NCBI RefSeq assembly: GCF_039526385.1
Contig: NZ_BAAAIX010000014.1
Location: 1-64,000, forward strand
Direction of reading: 5' to 3'
Length of the DNA stretch: 64,000 nucleotides
Source of the DNA: Luteococcus peritonei
Lineage (GTDB): Bacteria; Actinomycetota; Actinomycetes; Propionibacteriales; Propionibacteriaceae
Positions 54,761 to 62,911 of the stretch are shown here, one piece after another; the first letter of the stretch is position 1; each line of letters opens with the position of its first letter. A program made the position numbers and the translations under genes. A model generated the notes under the pieces. It saw only the letters and a program-made list of their open reading frames with translations, was not told the origin of the DNA and searched no databases.

Positions 54761-56349
54761 TGAACAACCTGCTCGCCCCCCTGCAGATCACCGCCCCCTC
54801 GCTGGACTTCCGGCTGCTGGCACCGCTCATGCTGGTGCTGGTGGGCGCCTGCCTGGCCATGCTGGTGGAGTCCACCAGCAAGCGCGGCCCGCGCTACGGA
54901 GCACAGCTCATCGTCACCGCGGTGACCCTGCTGAGCGCCCTGTTCTACCTGGTGCGCAACTGGATGATCGGCAGCACCACCATCGACGCCGTCGGCTCGG
55001 TGGCCGTCGACGGGCCCACCTACTTCGTGTGGGGCGCCCTGCTGGTCTTCGGCCTGATGGCGGCGCTGCTCTTCGCGGAGCGTCGGGTGGCCAACGGCCA
55101 GTCGCAGTTCACCGCGATGGGCTCCTCGGTCCCCGGCTCCCCGCTGGAGCGCGAGGCGATCGCCGCGCGCGCCGAGCACACCGAGGTCTTCCCGCTGCTG
55201 ATGTTCAGCCTGTTCGGCATGATGCTCTTCGCCGCCGCCAACGACCTGCTGGTGATGTTCGTGGCGCTGGAGATCTTCTCCCTGCCGCTCTACCTGCTGG
55301 CCGGCCTGGCGCGTCGTCGCCGGATGCTGAGCCAGGAGGCCGCGCTGAAGTACTTCCTGCTGGGCGCCCTGTCCAGCGCCTTCTTCCTGTACGGCACCGC
55401 GCTGCTCTACGGCTACGCGGGCAGCTTCCAGCTGCGTCGCATCGACGCCGCGGTGAGCGCTGCCAGCCAGGGCAACGGCCTGCTGCTGGCGGGCATGGCG
55501 CTGGTCACCATCGGCCTGCTGTTCAAGGTCGGTGCGGCTCCCTTCCATTCCTGGACCCCCGACGTCTACACCGGTTCGCCCACCCCGGTCACCGGCTTCA
55601 TGGCGATCTGCACCAAGTTCGCCGCCGTTGTGGCGCTGATGCGCGTGCTCTACGTGGCACTCGGCGGCGCCCGCTGGGACTGGCAGCCGATGCTGGCCGC
55701 GGTGGCCGTGCTCACCATGGTCGTCGGCTCGGTCCTGGCGCTGACCCAGACCGACGTCAAGCGCCTGCTGGCCTACTCCTCGATCGCCCACGCGGGCTTC
55801 ATCCTGGTGGCGGTCACCGGAGCGGTCACCGCCGCCAACGGCCTGCGTCCGGGCGGCATCGGGTCCACGGCCTCCGTGCTCTTCTACCTGGCCGCCTACG
55901 GCCTGGCCACGCTGGGCGCCTTCGGCCTGGTGACCATGGTCCGCAAGGCCGGTGGCGAGGCCACCAGCCTGGCTGCTTGGCAGGGCATCGGGCGTCGCAA
56001 CCCGCTGGTCGCCGGCCTGATGACGCTCTTCCTGCTGAGCTTCGCCGGCATCCCGCCGACCGCGGGCTTCATCGGCAAGCTGGTCGCCTTCACCGCGGCC
56101 TGGAAGGGCGGTTACGCCTGGCTGGTGGCCACCGCCATCGCGCTGAGCGTCGTGGCAGCCTTCATCTACGTCCGGCTGATCGTGGTCATGTTCTTCCGTG
56201 ACCCGGTGGACGACGAGGTCGGGGTGGTGAGCGCCTCCTGGATGACCTGGCTGGTCGTCGCGCTGGGTGCCCTGGGCACCCTGGCCCTCGGCGTGTGGAG
56301 CGGTCCGCTGCTCGACCTGGCCCAGAAGGCGTCGATCTTCCTGCGCTGA
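54757..56349 (+). CDS. nuoN: NADH-quinone oxidoreductase subunit N
   Basis: The 530-residue antiporter-like subunit is the last of the complex. LLVMFVALEIFSLPLYLLAG holds the conserved Glu, KVGAAPFHSWTPDVYTGSPTPVT the Lys, and DVKRLLAYSSIAHAGF follows. Either GTG 54757 (four-base overlap with nuoM) or the adjacent ATG 54760 may start it. GGGGGAG lies just upstream. A strong terminator follows 15 bases after the stop. Confidence 0.97.
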   Translation: MMNNLLAPLQITAPSLDFRLLAPLMLVLVGACLAMLVESTSKRGPRYGAQLIVTAVTLLSALFYLVRNWMIGSTTIDAVGSVAVDGPTYFVWGALLVFGLMAALLFAERRVANGQSQFTAMGSSVPGSPLEREAIAARAEHTEVFPLLMFSLFGMMLFAAANDLLVMFVALEIFSLPLYLLAGLARRRRMLSQEAALKYFLLGALSSAFFLYGTALLYGYAGSFQLRRIDAAVSAASQGNGLLLAGMALVTIGLLFKVGAAPFHSWTPDVYTGSPTPVTGFMAICTKFAAVVALMRVLYVALGGARWDWQPMLAAVAVLTMVVGSVLALTQTDVKRLLAYSSIAHAGFILVAVTGAVTAANGLRPGGIGSTASVLFYLAAYGLATLGAFGLVTMVRKAGGEATSLAAWQGIGRRNPLVAGLMTLFLLSFAGIPPTAGFIGKLVAFTAAWKGGYAWLVATAIALSVVAAFIYVRLIVVMFFRDPVDDEVGVVSASWMTWLVVALGALGTLALGVWSGPLLDLAQKASIFLR

Positions 56350-56364
56350 CGTCTGTGCAGCCGT

Positions 56365-56398
56365 GACGGGGCCCCGACCTGATGGTCGGGGCCCCGTC
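56365..56398 (+). terminator. Terminator of the nuo operon
   Basis: GACGGGGCCCCGACC (56365-56379) pairs perfectly with GGTCGGGGCCCCGTC (56384-56398) around the loop TGAT. The 15-bp GC-rich stem is the strongest hairpin in the window and lies right after nuoN. Confidence 0.9.
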
Positions 56399-56511
56399 GC
56401 ACGTCCACCACGGCGGCGGCGAGACCCGGAGCGGGTCGAGGGACGCCGTGCCAGCCGGGGCGCCTCGCGGCCGGGGGCGCCCGCGGATTGGGCCGGGGGT
56501 CGGCCAAGCAC

Positions 56512-56517
56512 TAGGCT
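56512..56517 (+). promoter_or_regulatory. -10 box of the polyprenyl diphosphate synthase gene
   Basis: TAGGCT lies 48 bases before the GTG at 56566, after the nuo terminator. This suggests separate transcription from nuo. Confidence 0.45.
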
Positions 56518-56565
56518 GGGACGAGGTTGGCCCTGCACAGGGCGCCACCAGAAATGAGGAGCATC

Positions 56566-57540
56566 GTGACCCAGGTTGTGGACGAGGACTTCGAGGCCTC
56601 GCTCACCCGTCGACTGGCCGTCATCGAGGAGGAGCTCGTCAAGGCCGCCGTGGCCGACAGCCCTTTCGTGACCGAGGCGGCCCGCCACATCATCGACGCC
56701 GGTGGCAAGCGCTTCCGCCCGCTGCTGGTCAACCTGGGCTCCCACTTCGGCGGCGAGGCCGACGAGACCGACCTGGTCCGCGCGGCGCTCGTGGTGGAGC
56801 TGACCCATGTCGCGAGCCTCTACCACGACGACGTGATGGACGATGCCGACCTGCGACGCGGGGCGCCCAGCGCCAACCGCCGCTGGGACAACTCGATCGC
56901 CATCCTGGTGGGCGACTACCTGTTCGCCCGGGCCTCCACCACGGTGGCCGACCTCGGCACCGACTACGTCCGGCTGCAGGCCGAGACCTTCGCCCGCCTG
57001 GTGCAGGGCCAGATCGCCGAGACCCGCGGTCCGCAGGCCGGTGACGACCCGCTGGAGCACTACCTGCAGGTGGTGGCCGACAAGACCGGTTCGCTGATCG
57101 CCACGTCGGCCGTCTTCGGCGGCATGGTGGCCGGTGCGCCGCAGCAGGTGCTGGACGCGCTGTCGGCCTTCGGCGAGGAGATCGGCGTGGTCTTCCAGCT
57201 CTCCGACGACATCATCGACATCACCAGCAATGTCACCGGCAAGACGCCCGGCACCGACCTGCGCGAGGGCATCCCCACCCTGCCCACGCTGATGCTGAAG
57301 GCCTCCATCGACCCGGCCGATGCCGAGCTGCAGCAGATGGTGGCCGGGGACCTGTCCGACGATGACCGGTTGGCCCGGACCCTGGAGGCGCTGCGTGCCC
57401 ACCCGGTGATCGAGCGGGCCCGCGCCGAGGTGCAGCGCCATGCCGACCTGGCGCTCGCCCACCTGGAACCGCTGCCCGAGGGTCCCGCCAAGGACGCCCT
57501 GGCCAAGGTCTGCAACGACCTGGTGAGCCGCAGCAACTGA
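56566..57540 (+). CDS. Long-chain polyprenyl diphosphate synthase (menaquinone tail synthesis)
   Basis: The 324-residue trans-prenyltransferase elongates a short prenyl diphosphate with isopentenyl diphosphate units. The first Asp-rich motif DDVMD is at 88-92 and the second DDIID at 214-218. GGKRFRP (46-52) is the substrate-binding loop. The residues before DDVMD (VASLYH) are small or medium-sized, fitting a long-chain enzyme such as hepta- or octaprenyl synthases, but chain length cannot be read with certainty. GAGGAG precedes GTG 56566. An ATG four codons upstream overlaps this site and is less likely. It likely supplies the MenA substrate. Confidence 0.9.
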   Translation: MTQVVDEDFEASLTRRLAVIEEELVKAAVADSPFVTEAARHIIDAGGKRFRPLLVNLGSHFGGEADETDLVRAALVVELTHVASLYHDDVMDDADLRRGAPSANRRWDNSIAILVGDYLFARASTTVADLGTDYVRLQAETFARLVQGQIAETRGPQAGDDPLEHYLQVVADKTGSLIATSAVFGGMVAGAPQQVLDALSAFGEEIGVVFQLSDDIIDITSNVTGKTPGTDLREGIPTLPTLMLKASIDPADAELQQMVAGDLSDDDRLARTLEALRAHPVIERARAEVQRHADLALAHLEPLPEGPAKDALAKVCNDLVSRSN

Positions 57541-57544
57541 GCCG

Positions 57545-58675
57545 ATGACCAGCCCGCTGCTGCAGCACCTGCGCCAGCAGGCCGCCCGACGCCAGCAGCA
57601 GGGCCTGCGGCGCACCCTCGGTGAACGGGGGCCCGCTGACCTGGTCGATCTCGCCGGGAACGACTACCTGGCCCTGCTGCACCATCCGCTGGTGCTCGCC
57701 GGGGCCCAGGAGGAGGTCGCGGCGCACGGTGGCGGGGCCGGCGCCTCCCGCCTGGTGAGTGGCACCGTCGAGGTGCACAGCCGCCTGGAGCGCGAGCTGG
57801 CCGACCTGTGCGGGGCCGAGCAGGCGCTGGTGCTGTCCAGCGGCTACCAGGCCAACCTCGCCGCCGTCACCGCTCTGGCCGATGCCGGCACCACGATCAT
57901 CTCCGACGCCCACGTCCACGCCTCGCTGGTGGATGCCGCCCGGCTGGCCCGGGGGAGCGTGGTGGTCTCGCGCCACAACGACCTCGACGACGTGGAACGG
58001 CTGCTGCGCGCGGTGGAGACCCCACGGTGCCTGCTGCTGGCCGAGTCCATCTACAGCGTGCTCGGTGACGCCGCGCCGCTGCCCGAGCTCGCCGCGCTGG
58101 CCGAGCGCCACGGCGCCACCCTGCTGGTGGACGAGGCGCACGGGCTGGGCATGGCCGGACCGGGCGGCGCCGGCCTGGTGGCGGCCCACGGGCTGTGGCA
58201 GCGCCACCGTGACCACCTGGTGGTCACCATGACGCTGTCCAAGTCGCTGGCCGCCCAGGGAGGCGTGGTGCTGGGGCCCGACGAGGTGGTGGACCACCTG
58301 GTGAACACGGCGCGTCCCTTCATCTACGACACCGGTCTGGCGCCCGCGGCGGCCGGGGCGGCCCTCGGGGCGATGCAGGCGCTGCGCCAGGAGGACTGGC
58401 GGCTCGGTGCCGTTCGGCAGGCCATGGCACGGCTGGCCGCTGGCCTCGGGCTGGAGGTGCCCGCGGGGGCCGTGCTCAGCGTTCGAGTGCCCGGGCCGCA
58501 GCAGGCCGTCGAGGCCGTCGCCGCGGCACGCGAGCAGTCGGTGCGGATCGGATGCTTCCGGCCGCCGTCCAGCCCCGACGGGCAGTCGCGGCTGCGGATG
58601 ACCTGTCACGCCGAGCTCACCGATGCCCAGCTGGACCACGCGGTGGGCGTGGTCGCTGGCTTCATCGGCCGCTGA
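57545..58675 (+). CDS. BioF-like 8-amino-7-oxononanoate synthase family enzyme
   Basis: The 376-residue fold-type I PLP enzyme is of the alpha-oxoamine synthase group. GAGASRLVSGTVEVHSRLE is a family loop, VDEAHGLGMAGPGGAG carries the PLP-contacting Asp and His, and TMTLSKSLAAQGG holds the PLP Lys233. KAPA synthase (biotin synthesis, pimeloyl thioester plus alanine) is the likeliest activity, but no bioA, bioD or bioB is in the window. The start is four bases after the synthase stop, so they are one operon. Confidence 0.8.
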   Translation: MTSPLLQHLRQQAARRQQQGLRRTLGERGPADLVDLAGNDYLALLHHPLVLAGAQEEVAAHGGGAGASRLVSGTVEVHSRLERELADLCGAEQALVLSSGYQANLAAVTALADAGTTIISDAHVHASLVDAARLARGSVVVSRHNDLDDVERLLRAVETPRCLLLAESIYSVLGDAAPLPELAALAERHGATLLVDEAHGLGMAGPGGAGLVAAHGLWQRHRDHLVVTMTLSKSLAAQGGVVLGPDEVVDHLVNTARPFIYDTGLAPAAAGAALGAMQALRQEDWRLGAVRQAMARLAAGLGLEVPAGAVLSVRVPGPQQAVEAVAAAREQSVRIGCFRPPSSPDGQSRLRMTCHAELTDAQLDHAVGVVAGFIGR

Positions 58676-59831
58676 GCAGGGACCGGGCCGCGCGCCGGTC
58701 CGGCTTGCCGTTCGGTGTGGTGGGCAGTTTCTCCACCCACTCCAGGCGTCGGGGCAGGGCATGGGCGGGCAGCTCGGCCCGCAGCGCCTCACGCAGCTCG
58801 GCCACGGTGGGCCGGGGCCCTCCACCGCAGGCCAGCACTGTGACCGCCTCGCCCCACTCGGGGTCGGGGGAGCCCAGCACCAGCACCTCGGCCGGCCAGG
58901 GCAGCTGGGCCATCGCCTCCTCGACGATGCGGGGCGCCACCTTCAGGCCCCCGCTGTTGATCACCTCGTCGAGCCGCCCGAGCACCACCAACCGCCCCTG
59001 GTCGTCGAGGTGGCCGTGGTCCTCGGTGCGAAAGCTGCGCCCGCGCGCGTCATGGCCGAAGGCATGGTCCAGCTCCGGCCGGTCCAAGTAGCCCAGGGCC
59101 ACGGGCGCGCCGTGCAGGCTGATCCGGCCCTGTGTGGCGAGGCTGATCGCGACCCCGGGCAGCGGGAGCCCGTCGTAGACGCAGCCGCCGGTGGTCTCGC
59201 TGCAGCCGTAGCCCTCCACCACCCGGATGCCGGCCTGCTCGGCCTCGCCACGCAGGGCGGGGGACAGTGCCGCGCCGCCCACGATCAACGCGTCGAGGTC
59301 GGCCGCGGCGGCCCGTCCCTCGGGGCAGGCCAGCAGGCGTCGCAGCTGGGTGGGCACCACCATCGAGTAGTGTCGCGGCGCGGTCGGATCCAGTCGCCGT
59401 ACCCCCTGCGCGAAGCCGGCCCCGGTGAAGGGCCCGGGCCCGAGGCGGATGGTGGGCAGTTCGTGCAGCAGGTTGCGCAGGCAGACCGACAGCCCGCTGA
59501 TGTGCCAGGGCGCCACCGCCAGCAGGGACTGGCCGGGACCGCCCAGCACCTGCAGCACGGCCCGGGCCGAGCGGGTGAGCGCCTGCGTGTCCAGCAGCGC
59601 GGCCTTCGGCCGACCGGTGGTGCCGGAGGTGGCGCAGACCACCGCCATCTCGTCGTCCACCTCGCGGCCCGCCAGCGGGCGCAGCACCGGGCCCAGGGCG
59701 AGTGCTGCTCCGCCCTCGAGCATGGTCTCCAGCTGCCGCAGCGCCAGACCGTCGACCGCCTGCGAACAGCCTTCAGCCGGGGGCAAGGTGACCAGGGGGG
59801 CGTGCCATGGGCCGATCCTAGTGGGGCTCAT
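58662..59831 (-). CDS. Second o-succinylbenzoate-CoA ligase-like acyl-CoA synthetase
   Basis: The 389-residue acyl-adenylate enzyme has CATSGTTGRPKAALLD as the P-loop, VVEGYGCSETTGGCVYDGLPLPG as the A5 region, REDHGHLDD-like FRTEDHGHLDDQGRLVVLGR and a C-terminal LPTTPNGKPDRRA with the catalytic Lys. It is clearly a paralogue of the menE product at 24591 (both have ETxGGCVxDGxPLPGV). It overlaps the BioF-like gene tail to tail by 14 bases. The ATG at 59831 lies inside a 31-bp palindrome, and a -10-like TAGGAT lies after it, so the true start may be further in, at a TTG or other codon. Confidence 0.75.
   Translation of the reverse strand: MSPTRIGPWHAPLVTLPPAEGCSQAVDGLALRQLETMLEGGAALALGPVLRPLAGREVDDEMAVVCATSGTTGRPKAALLDTQALTRSARAVLQVLGGPGQSLLAVAPWHISGLSVCLRNLLHELPTIRLGPGPFTGAGFAQGVRRLDPTAPRHYSMVVPTQLRRLLACPEGRAAAADLDALIVGGAALSPALRGEAEQAGIRVVEGYGCSETTGGCVYDGLPLPGVAISLATQGRISLHGAPVALGYLDRPELDHAFGHDARGRSFRTEDHGHLDDQGRLVVLGRLDEVINSGGLKVAPRIVEEAMAQLPWPAEVLVLGSPDPEWGEAVTVLACGGGPRPTVAELREALRAELPAHALPRRLEWVEKLPTTPNGKPDRRAARSLLSGR
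59815..59820 (-). promoter_or_regulatory. Possible -10 box of the second menE-like gene
   Basis: On the minus strand TAGGAT lies two bases downstream of the 31-bp palindrome and inside the frame that begins at 59831. If it is real, the palindrome overlaps the promoter as an operator and translation starts later than annotated. Confidence 0.35.
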
Positions 59832-59853
59832 TGAACACTGTTCAATGAGCCCC
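59823..59853. promoter_or_regulatory. 31-bp perfect palindrome: operator and/or terminator
   Basis: GGGGCTCATTGAACA (59823-59837) and TGTTCAATGAGCCCC (59839-59853) are perfect 15-bp arms around one base. The core TTGAACACTGTTCAA resembles operators of TetR-type repressors. It sits six bases after the M13 peptidase stop and covers the candidate start of the next gene, so it may end the peptidase transcript, control the ligase, or both. Confidence 0.7.
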
Positions 59854-59859
59854 CTCAAG

Positions 59860-61809
59860 TCACCAGATGCTGACCCGCCGCTCCGGCTCCAGCCACATCC
59901 CGTCGCCGGGCTGCACGTCGAAGACGCGGTGGAAGTCGTCGACATTGGAGGCGATCTGGTTGCAGCGGAACTCCGCGGGGGAGTGCGGATCGGTGGCCAG
60001 TCGCACCCGCAGCGCCTCGTCACGGATCTTGGAGCACCAGATGGTGGCATAGCCGGTGAACAGGCGACGCAACTGCTCGTCGTCGGCCTCGCCGCCGCAG
60101 GCGATCCGGTAGGCCTTCAGCGCGATGCCCAGGCCCCCGAGGTCGCCGATGTTCTCCCCGATGGTGAGCCGGCCGTTGACGTGGGGCGCCTCCGGCTGGT
60201 CCGCGAACTGCTGGGGGACCAGGGCGTCGTACTGGTCCACCAGGGCCCCGGTGCGCTCGCTGAAGGCCGCCCGGTCCTCGTCGGTCCACCAGTTGCGCAG
60301 CCGCCCCTCGCCGTCGCAGGTGGAGCCCTGGTCGTCGAAACCGTGCCCGATCTCGTGGCCGATCACCGAGCCGATGCCACCGTAGTTCAGTGCATCGTCG
60401 GCCTCGGCGTCGAAGAAGGGCGGCTGCAGGATGGCCGCCGGGAAGACGATCTCGTTGCGCAGCGGGTGGTAGTAGGCGTTCACCGTCTGCGGCAGCATCA
60501 GCCACTCGTCGGGATCCACCGGGCCGGGCAGCTTGCCGGTCTGGTGGCAGAACTCGTGCTCGCCGGCGCGCAGCACATTGCCCACCAGGTCCCCGGGCAC
60601 CACCTCGAGGGCGGAGTAGTCGCGCCAGCTGTCCGGGTAGCCGATCTTGGGCCGGAACGTGGCCAGCTTGTGCAGCGCCTCCTCACGGGTCTGCTCGCCC
60701 ATCCAGTCGAGGTTGCGGATCGACTCGCCATAGGCCTGCAGCAGGTGCTGCACCATGACGTCCATCCGGGCCTTGGAGCTGGCCGGGAAGTGGCGCTCGA
60801 CGTAGAGCTTGCCCAGTGCATCGCCCAGGTAGGACTCCACCAGGGCGACGCCCCGCTTCCAGCGCGGCTTGTTCTGCTCGATGCCGTTCAGGGTGCGCGA
60901 GTAGAAGTCGAAGTCGGCGTCCACCATCTCGGCGCCGAGCCAGGGGGCGAGCGAGTTCACCATCGCCCAGCGCGCCCAGGCCAGCCACTGCCCGATCCGC
61001 TCCTCGGTGACCAGCTCGGCCACCTCGGAGAAGAAGCTGGGCTGGCAGACGATGTGCTGCTCGCCCAGCGCCTGGCCGTCGATCCCGGCGCCCTCGGCCA
61101 CCTGGCGCAGCCGCAGACCGGGCGCCAGCTCCGCCAGCTCCGTGAAGGACATCGGGTTGTAGCGCTGGGTCATCTCCCGGTTGCGCACCCGGTCCCAGTG
61201 GCACTGGGCGATCTCGGTCTCCAGCAGCAGCACCTGCTGGGCCTGGCTCGCGGCCTGCTCGACGCCGGCCAGGGCCAGCATCCGCTCGACGTGCGCCAGG
61301 TAGGCGCTGCGGATCTCGGCGTGCTCCTCGGCCAGGTAGTAGTCGCGATCAGGCAGCCCCAGGCCGGACTGCACCCAGAAGGGGGCGTAGACCCGCGGGT
61401 CGCCCATGTCGGAGTCGACGAACAGGTTGACCACGCTCGCGGTGCCGTGGCGCAGCGACCAGCCCCAGTGGCGGGCCAGGGCGTCGAGGTCCGTGATGGC
61501 CTCGACGCGCGCCAGCTGCTCGGACAGGGCCGAGGCGGAGGCGGACTCGACCGCCGCCTCGTCCAGATAGTCGGCGTAGAGCGCCGCCACCTTGTCCCGC
61601 TCGTCGCGCACCTCGGCCTGGGGCTTGCGGTTAGCGGCCAGCTCGTCGATCAGCTCGCGGACGGCCCGCTGGGCGCCGTCCGCGAGGTCGACGAAGCTGC
61701 CGGCCGAGCTCTTGTCGGCATCGATCCGCGTCGACGCCAGGTAGGTGCCGTTGACGTGGCGGAAGAAGTCGTCCTGCGGGCGGGGAAGGGTGTTCTGGGT
61801 CGTGGTCAC
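59860..61809 (-). CDS. pepO: M13-family zinc metallopeptidase (neprilysin/PepO-like)
   Basis: The 649-residue peptidase has the zinc motif HEIGH in GSVIGHEIGHGFDDQGSTCD, NAYYHPLRNEIVFPAAILQPPFF just before it (substrate-binding NAYY, matching NAFY in neprilysin), and a downstream ENIGDLGG with the third zinc ligand Glu. There is no signal peptide, so like bacterial PepO it should cleave oligopeptides in the cytoplasm. It starts at GTG 61809 with a -10 box six bases upstream. Confidence 0.93.
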   Translation of the reverse strand: MTTTQNTLPRPQDDFFRHVNGTYLASTRIDADKSSAGSFVDLADGAQRAVRELIDELAANRKPQAEVRDERDKVAALYADYLDEAAVESASASALSEQLARVEAITDLDALARHWGWSLRHGTASVVNLFVDSDMGDPRVYAPFWVQSGLGLPDRDYYLAEEHAEIRSAYLAHVERMLALAGVEQAASQAQQVLLLETEIAQCHWDRVRNREMTQRYNPMSFTELAELAPGLRLRQVAEGAGIDGQALGEQHIVCQPSFFSEVAELVTEERIGQWLAWARWAMVNSLAPWLGAEMVDADFDFYSRTLNGIEQNKPRWKRGVALVESYLGDALGKLYVERHFPASSKARMDVMVQHLLQAYGESIRNLDWMGEQTREEALHKLATFRPKIGYPDSWRDYSALEVVPGDLVGNVLRAGEHEFCHQTGKLPGPVDPDEWLMLPQTVNAYYHPLRNEIVFPAAILQPPFFDAEADDALNYGGIGSVIGHEIGHGFDDQGSTCDGEGRLRNWWTDEDRAAFSERTGALVDQYDALVPQQFADQPEAPHVNGRLTIGENIGDLGGLGIALKAYRIACGGEADDEQLRRLFTGYATIWCSKIRDEALRVRLATDPHSPAEFRCNQIASNVDDFHRVFDVQPGDGMWLEPERRVSIW

Positions 61810-61815
61810 CGGGCC

Positions 61816-61821
61816 AATCTA
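61816..61821 (-). promoter_or_regulatory. -10 box of pepO (leaderless start)
   Basis: On the minus strand TAGATT ends six bases before the GTG start, as at several other genes of this window. Confidence 0.5.
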
Positions 61822-61837
61822 GCCCGAGCGGCCCAGC

Positions 61838-62911
61838 TCACAGCACCGTCCAGGTGTCGCGTCCGTTGACCATGGCCTGCAGCCCCTTGGCGCCGCCGCC
61901 GCGGGCCATCTCGATCTGCTGTCGGGCCAGGTCGTCGTAGGCCGGGCGCTCCACGTTGCGGAAGATGCCGATCGGGGAGCGGTGCATCACGCCGGCATCG
62001 GTGAGCCGGCTCAGCGCGAAGGCCAGTGAGGGGTCGTCATGGTGCTCGTCGTGCACCAGGATCTTCTCCAGGCCCACCTCGGAGACCTCCACCACCTCCA
62101 CCGAGCCGTCGGTGCGCTGCACCACGCCCAGGTGGTCGTCGGCGCCGAAGACGATCGGCTCTCCGTGGCGCAGCGGGATGATGGACTCGGTCGAGGCCGG
62201 GCCCTTCAGCTCCTCGAAGGCGCCGTCGTTGAAGATCGGGCAGTTCTGGTAGATCTCCACCAGCGCGGCGCCACGGTAGTCGGCGGCCGCCTTCAGCACC
62301 TCGGTGAGGTGCGCGCGGTCGGAGTCGACGGTGCGGGCCACGAAGCCGGCCTCGGCGCCCAGCGCCAGCGAGACCGGGTTGAAGGGGCTGTCCACCGAGC
62401 CCAGCGGGCTGGACTTGGTGACCTTGCCGGCCTCCGAGGTGGGGGAGTACTGGCCCTTGGTGAGGCCGTAGATCCGGTTGTTGAACAGCATGATGGTGAT
62501 GTTCATGTTGCGGCGCAGCGCGTGGATCAGGTGGTTGCCGCCGATGGAGAGGGCATCGCCGTCGCCGGTCACCACGAAGACGCCCAGGTCGGGGCGGGTG
62601 GCGGCCAGGCCGGAGGCGATCGCCGGGGCGCGCCCGTGGATCGAGTGCATGCCGTAGGAGTCCACGTAGTACGGGAAACGCGAGGAGCAGCCGATGCCGG
62701 AGACGATGACGGTGTTCTCCCGCTTGATGCCCAGCTCGGGCATCATCCCCTGGAAGGCGGCCAGGATCGCGTAGTCACCGCAGCCGGGGCACCAGCGAAC
62801 CTCCTGGTCGCTGGTGAAGTCCTTGCGGTTCAGCGGCTCGATGCTCAGCGGCACGCCCGCCAGCCCGCCGCGGCGCTCGGGGGCCTCGCTGTGGTTCTGG
62901 GTGGCAGTCAC
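61838..62911 (-). CDS. korB: 2-Oxoacid:ferredoxin oxidoreductase beta subunit (KorB-type)
   Basis: The 357-residue thiamine-diphosphate subunit oxidises a 2-oxoacid, most likely 2-oxoglutarate, to the acyl-CoA while reducing ferredoxin. WCPGCGDYAIL and GIGCSSRFPYYVDSYGMHSIHGR give the conserved Cys set, and VTGDGDALSIGGNHLIHALRRN is the ThDP/Mg motif. It starts at GTG 62911 and overlaps the korA stop by four bases. FdxA in this window is a possible electron acceptor. Confidence 0.92.
   Translation of the reverse strand: MTATQNHSEAPERRGGLAGVPLSIEPLNRKDFTSDQEVRWCPGCGDYAILAAFQGMMPELGIKRENTVIVSGIGCSSRFPYYVDSYGMHSIHGRAPAIASGLAATRPDLGVFVVTGDGDALSIGGNHLIHALRRNMNITIMLFNNRIYGLTKGQYSPTSEAGKVTKSSPLGSVDSPFNPVSLALGAEAGFVARTVDSDRAHLTEVLKAAADYRGAALVEIYQNCPIFNDGAFEELKGPASTESIIPLRHGEPIVFGADDHLGVVQRTDGSVEVVEVSEVGLEKILVHDEHHDDPSLAFALSRLTDAGVMHRSPIGIFRNVERPAYDDLARQQIEMARGGGAKGLQAMVNGRDTWTVL

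Noticed and set aside
59806..59808. ATG just after the TAGGAT box as leaderless start of the second menE-like gene
   Set aside because: It is out of frame with the ligase and meets a stop after about 11 codons.
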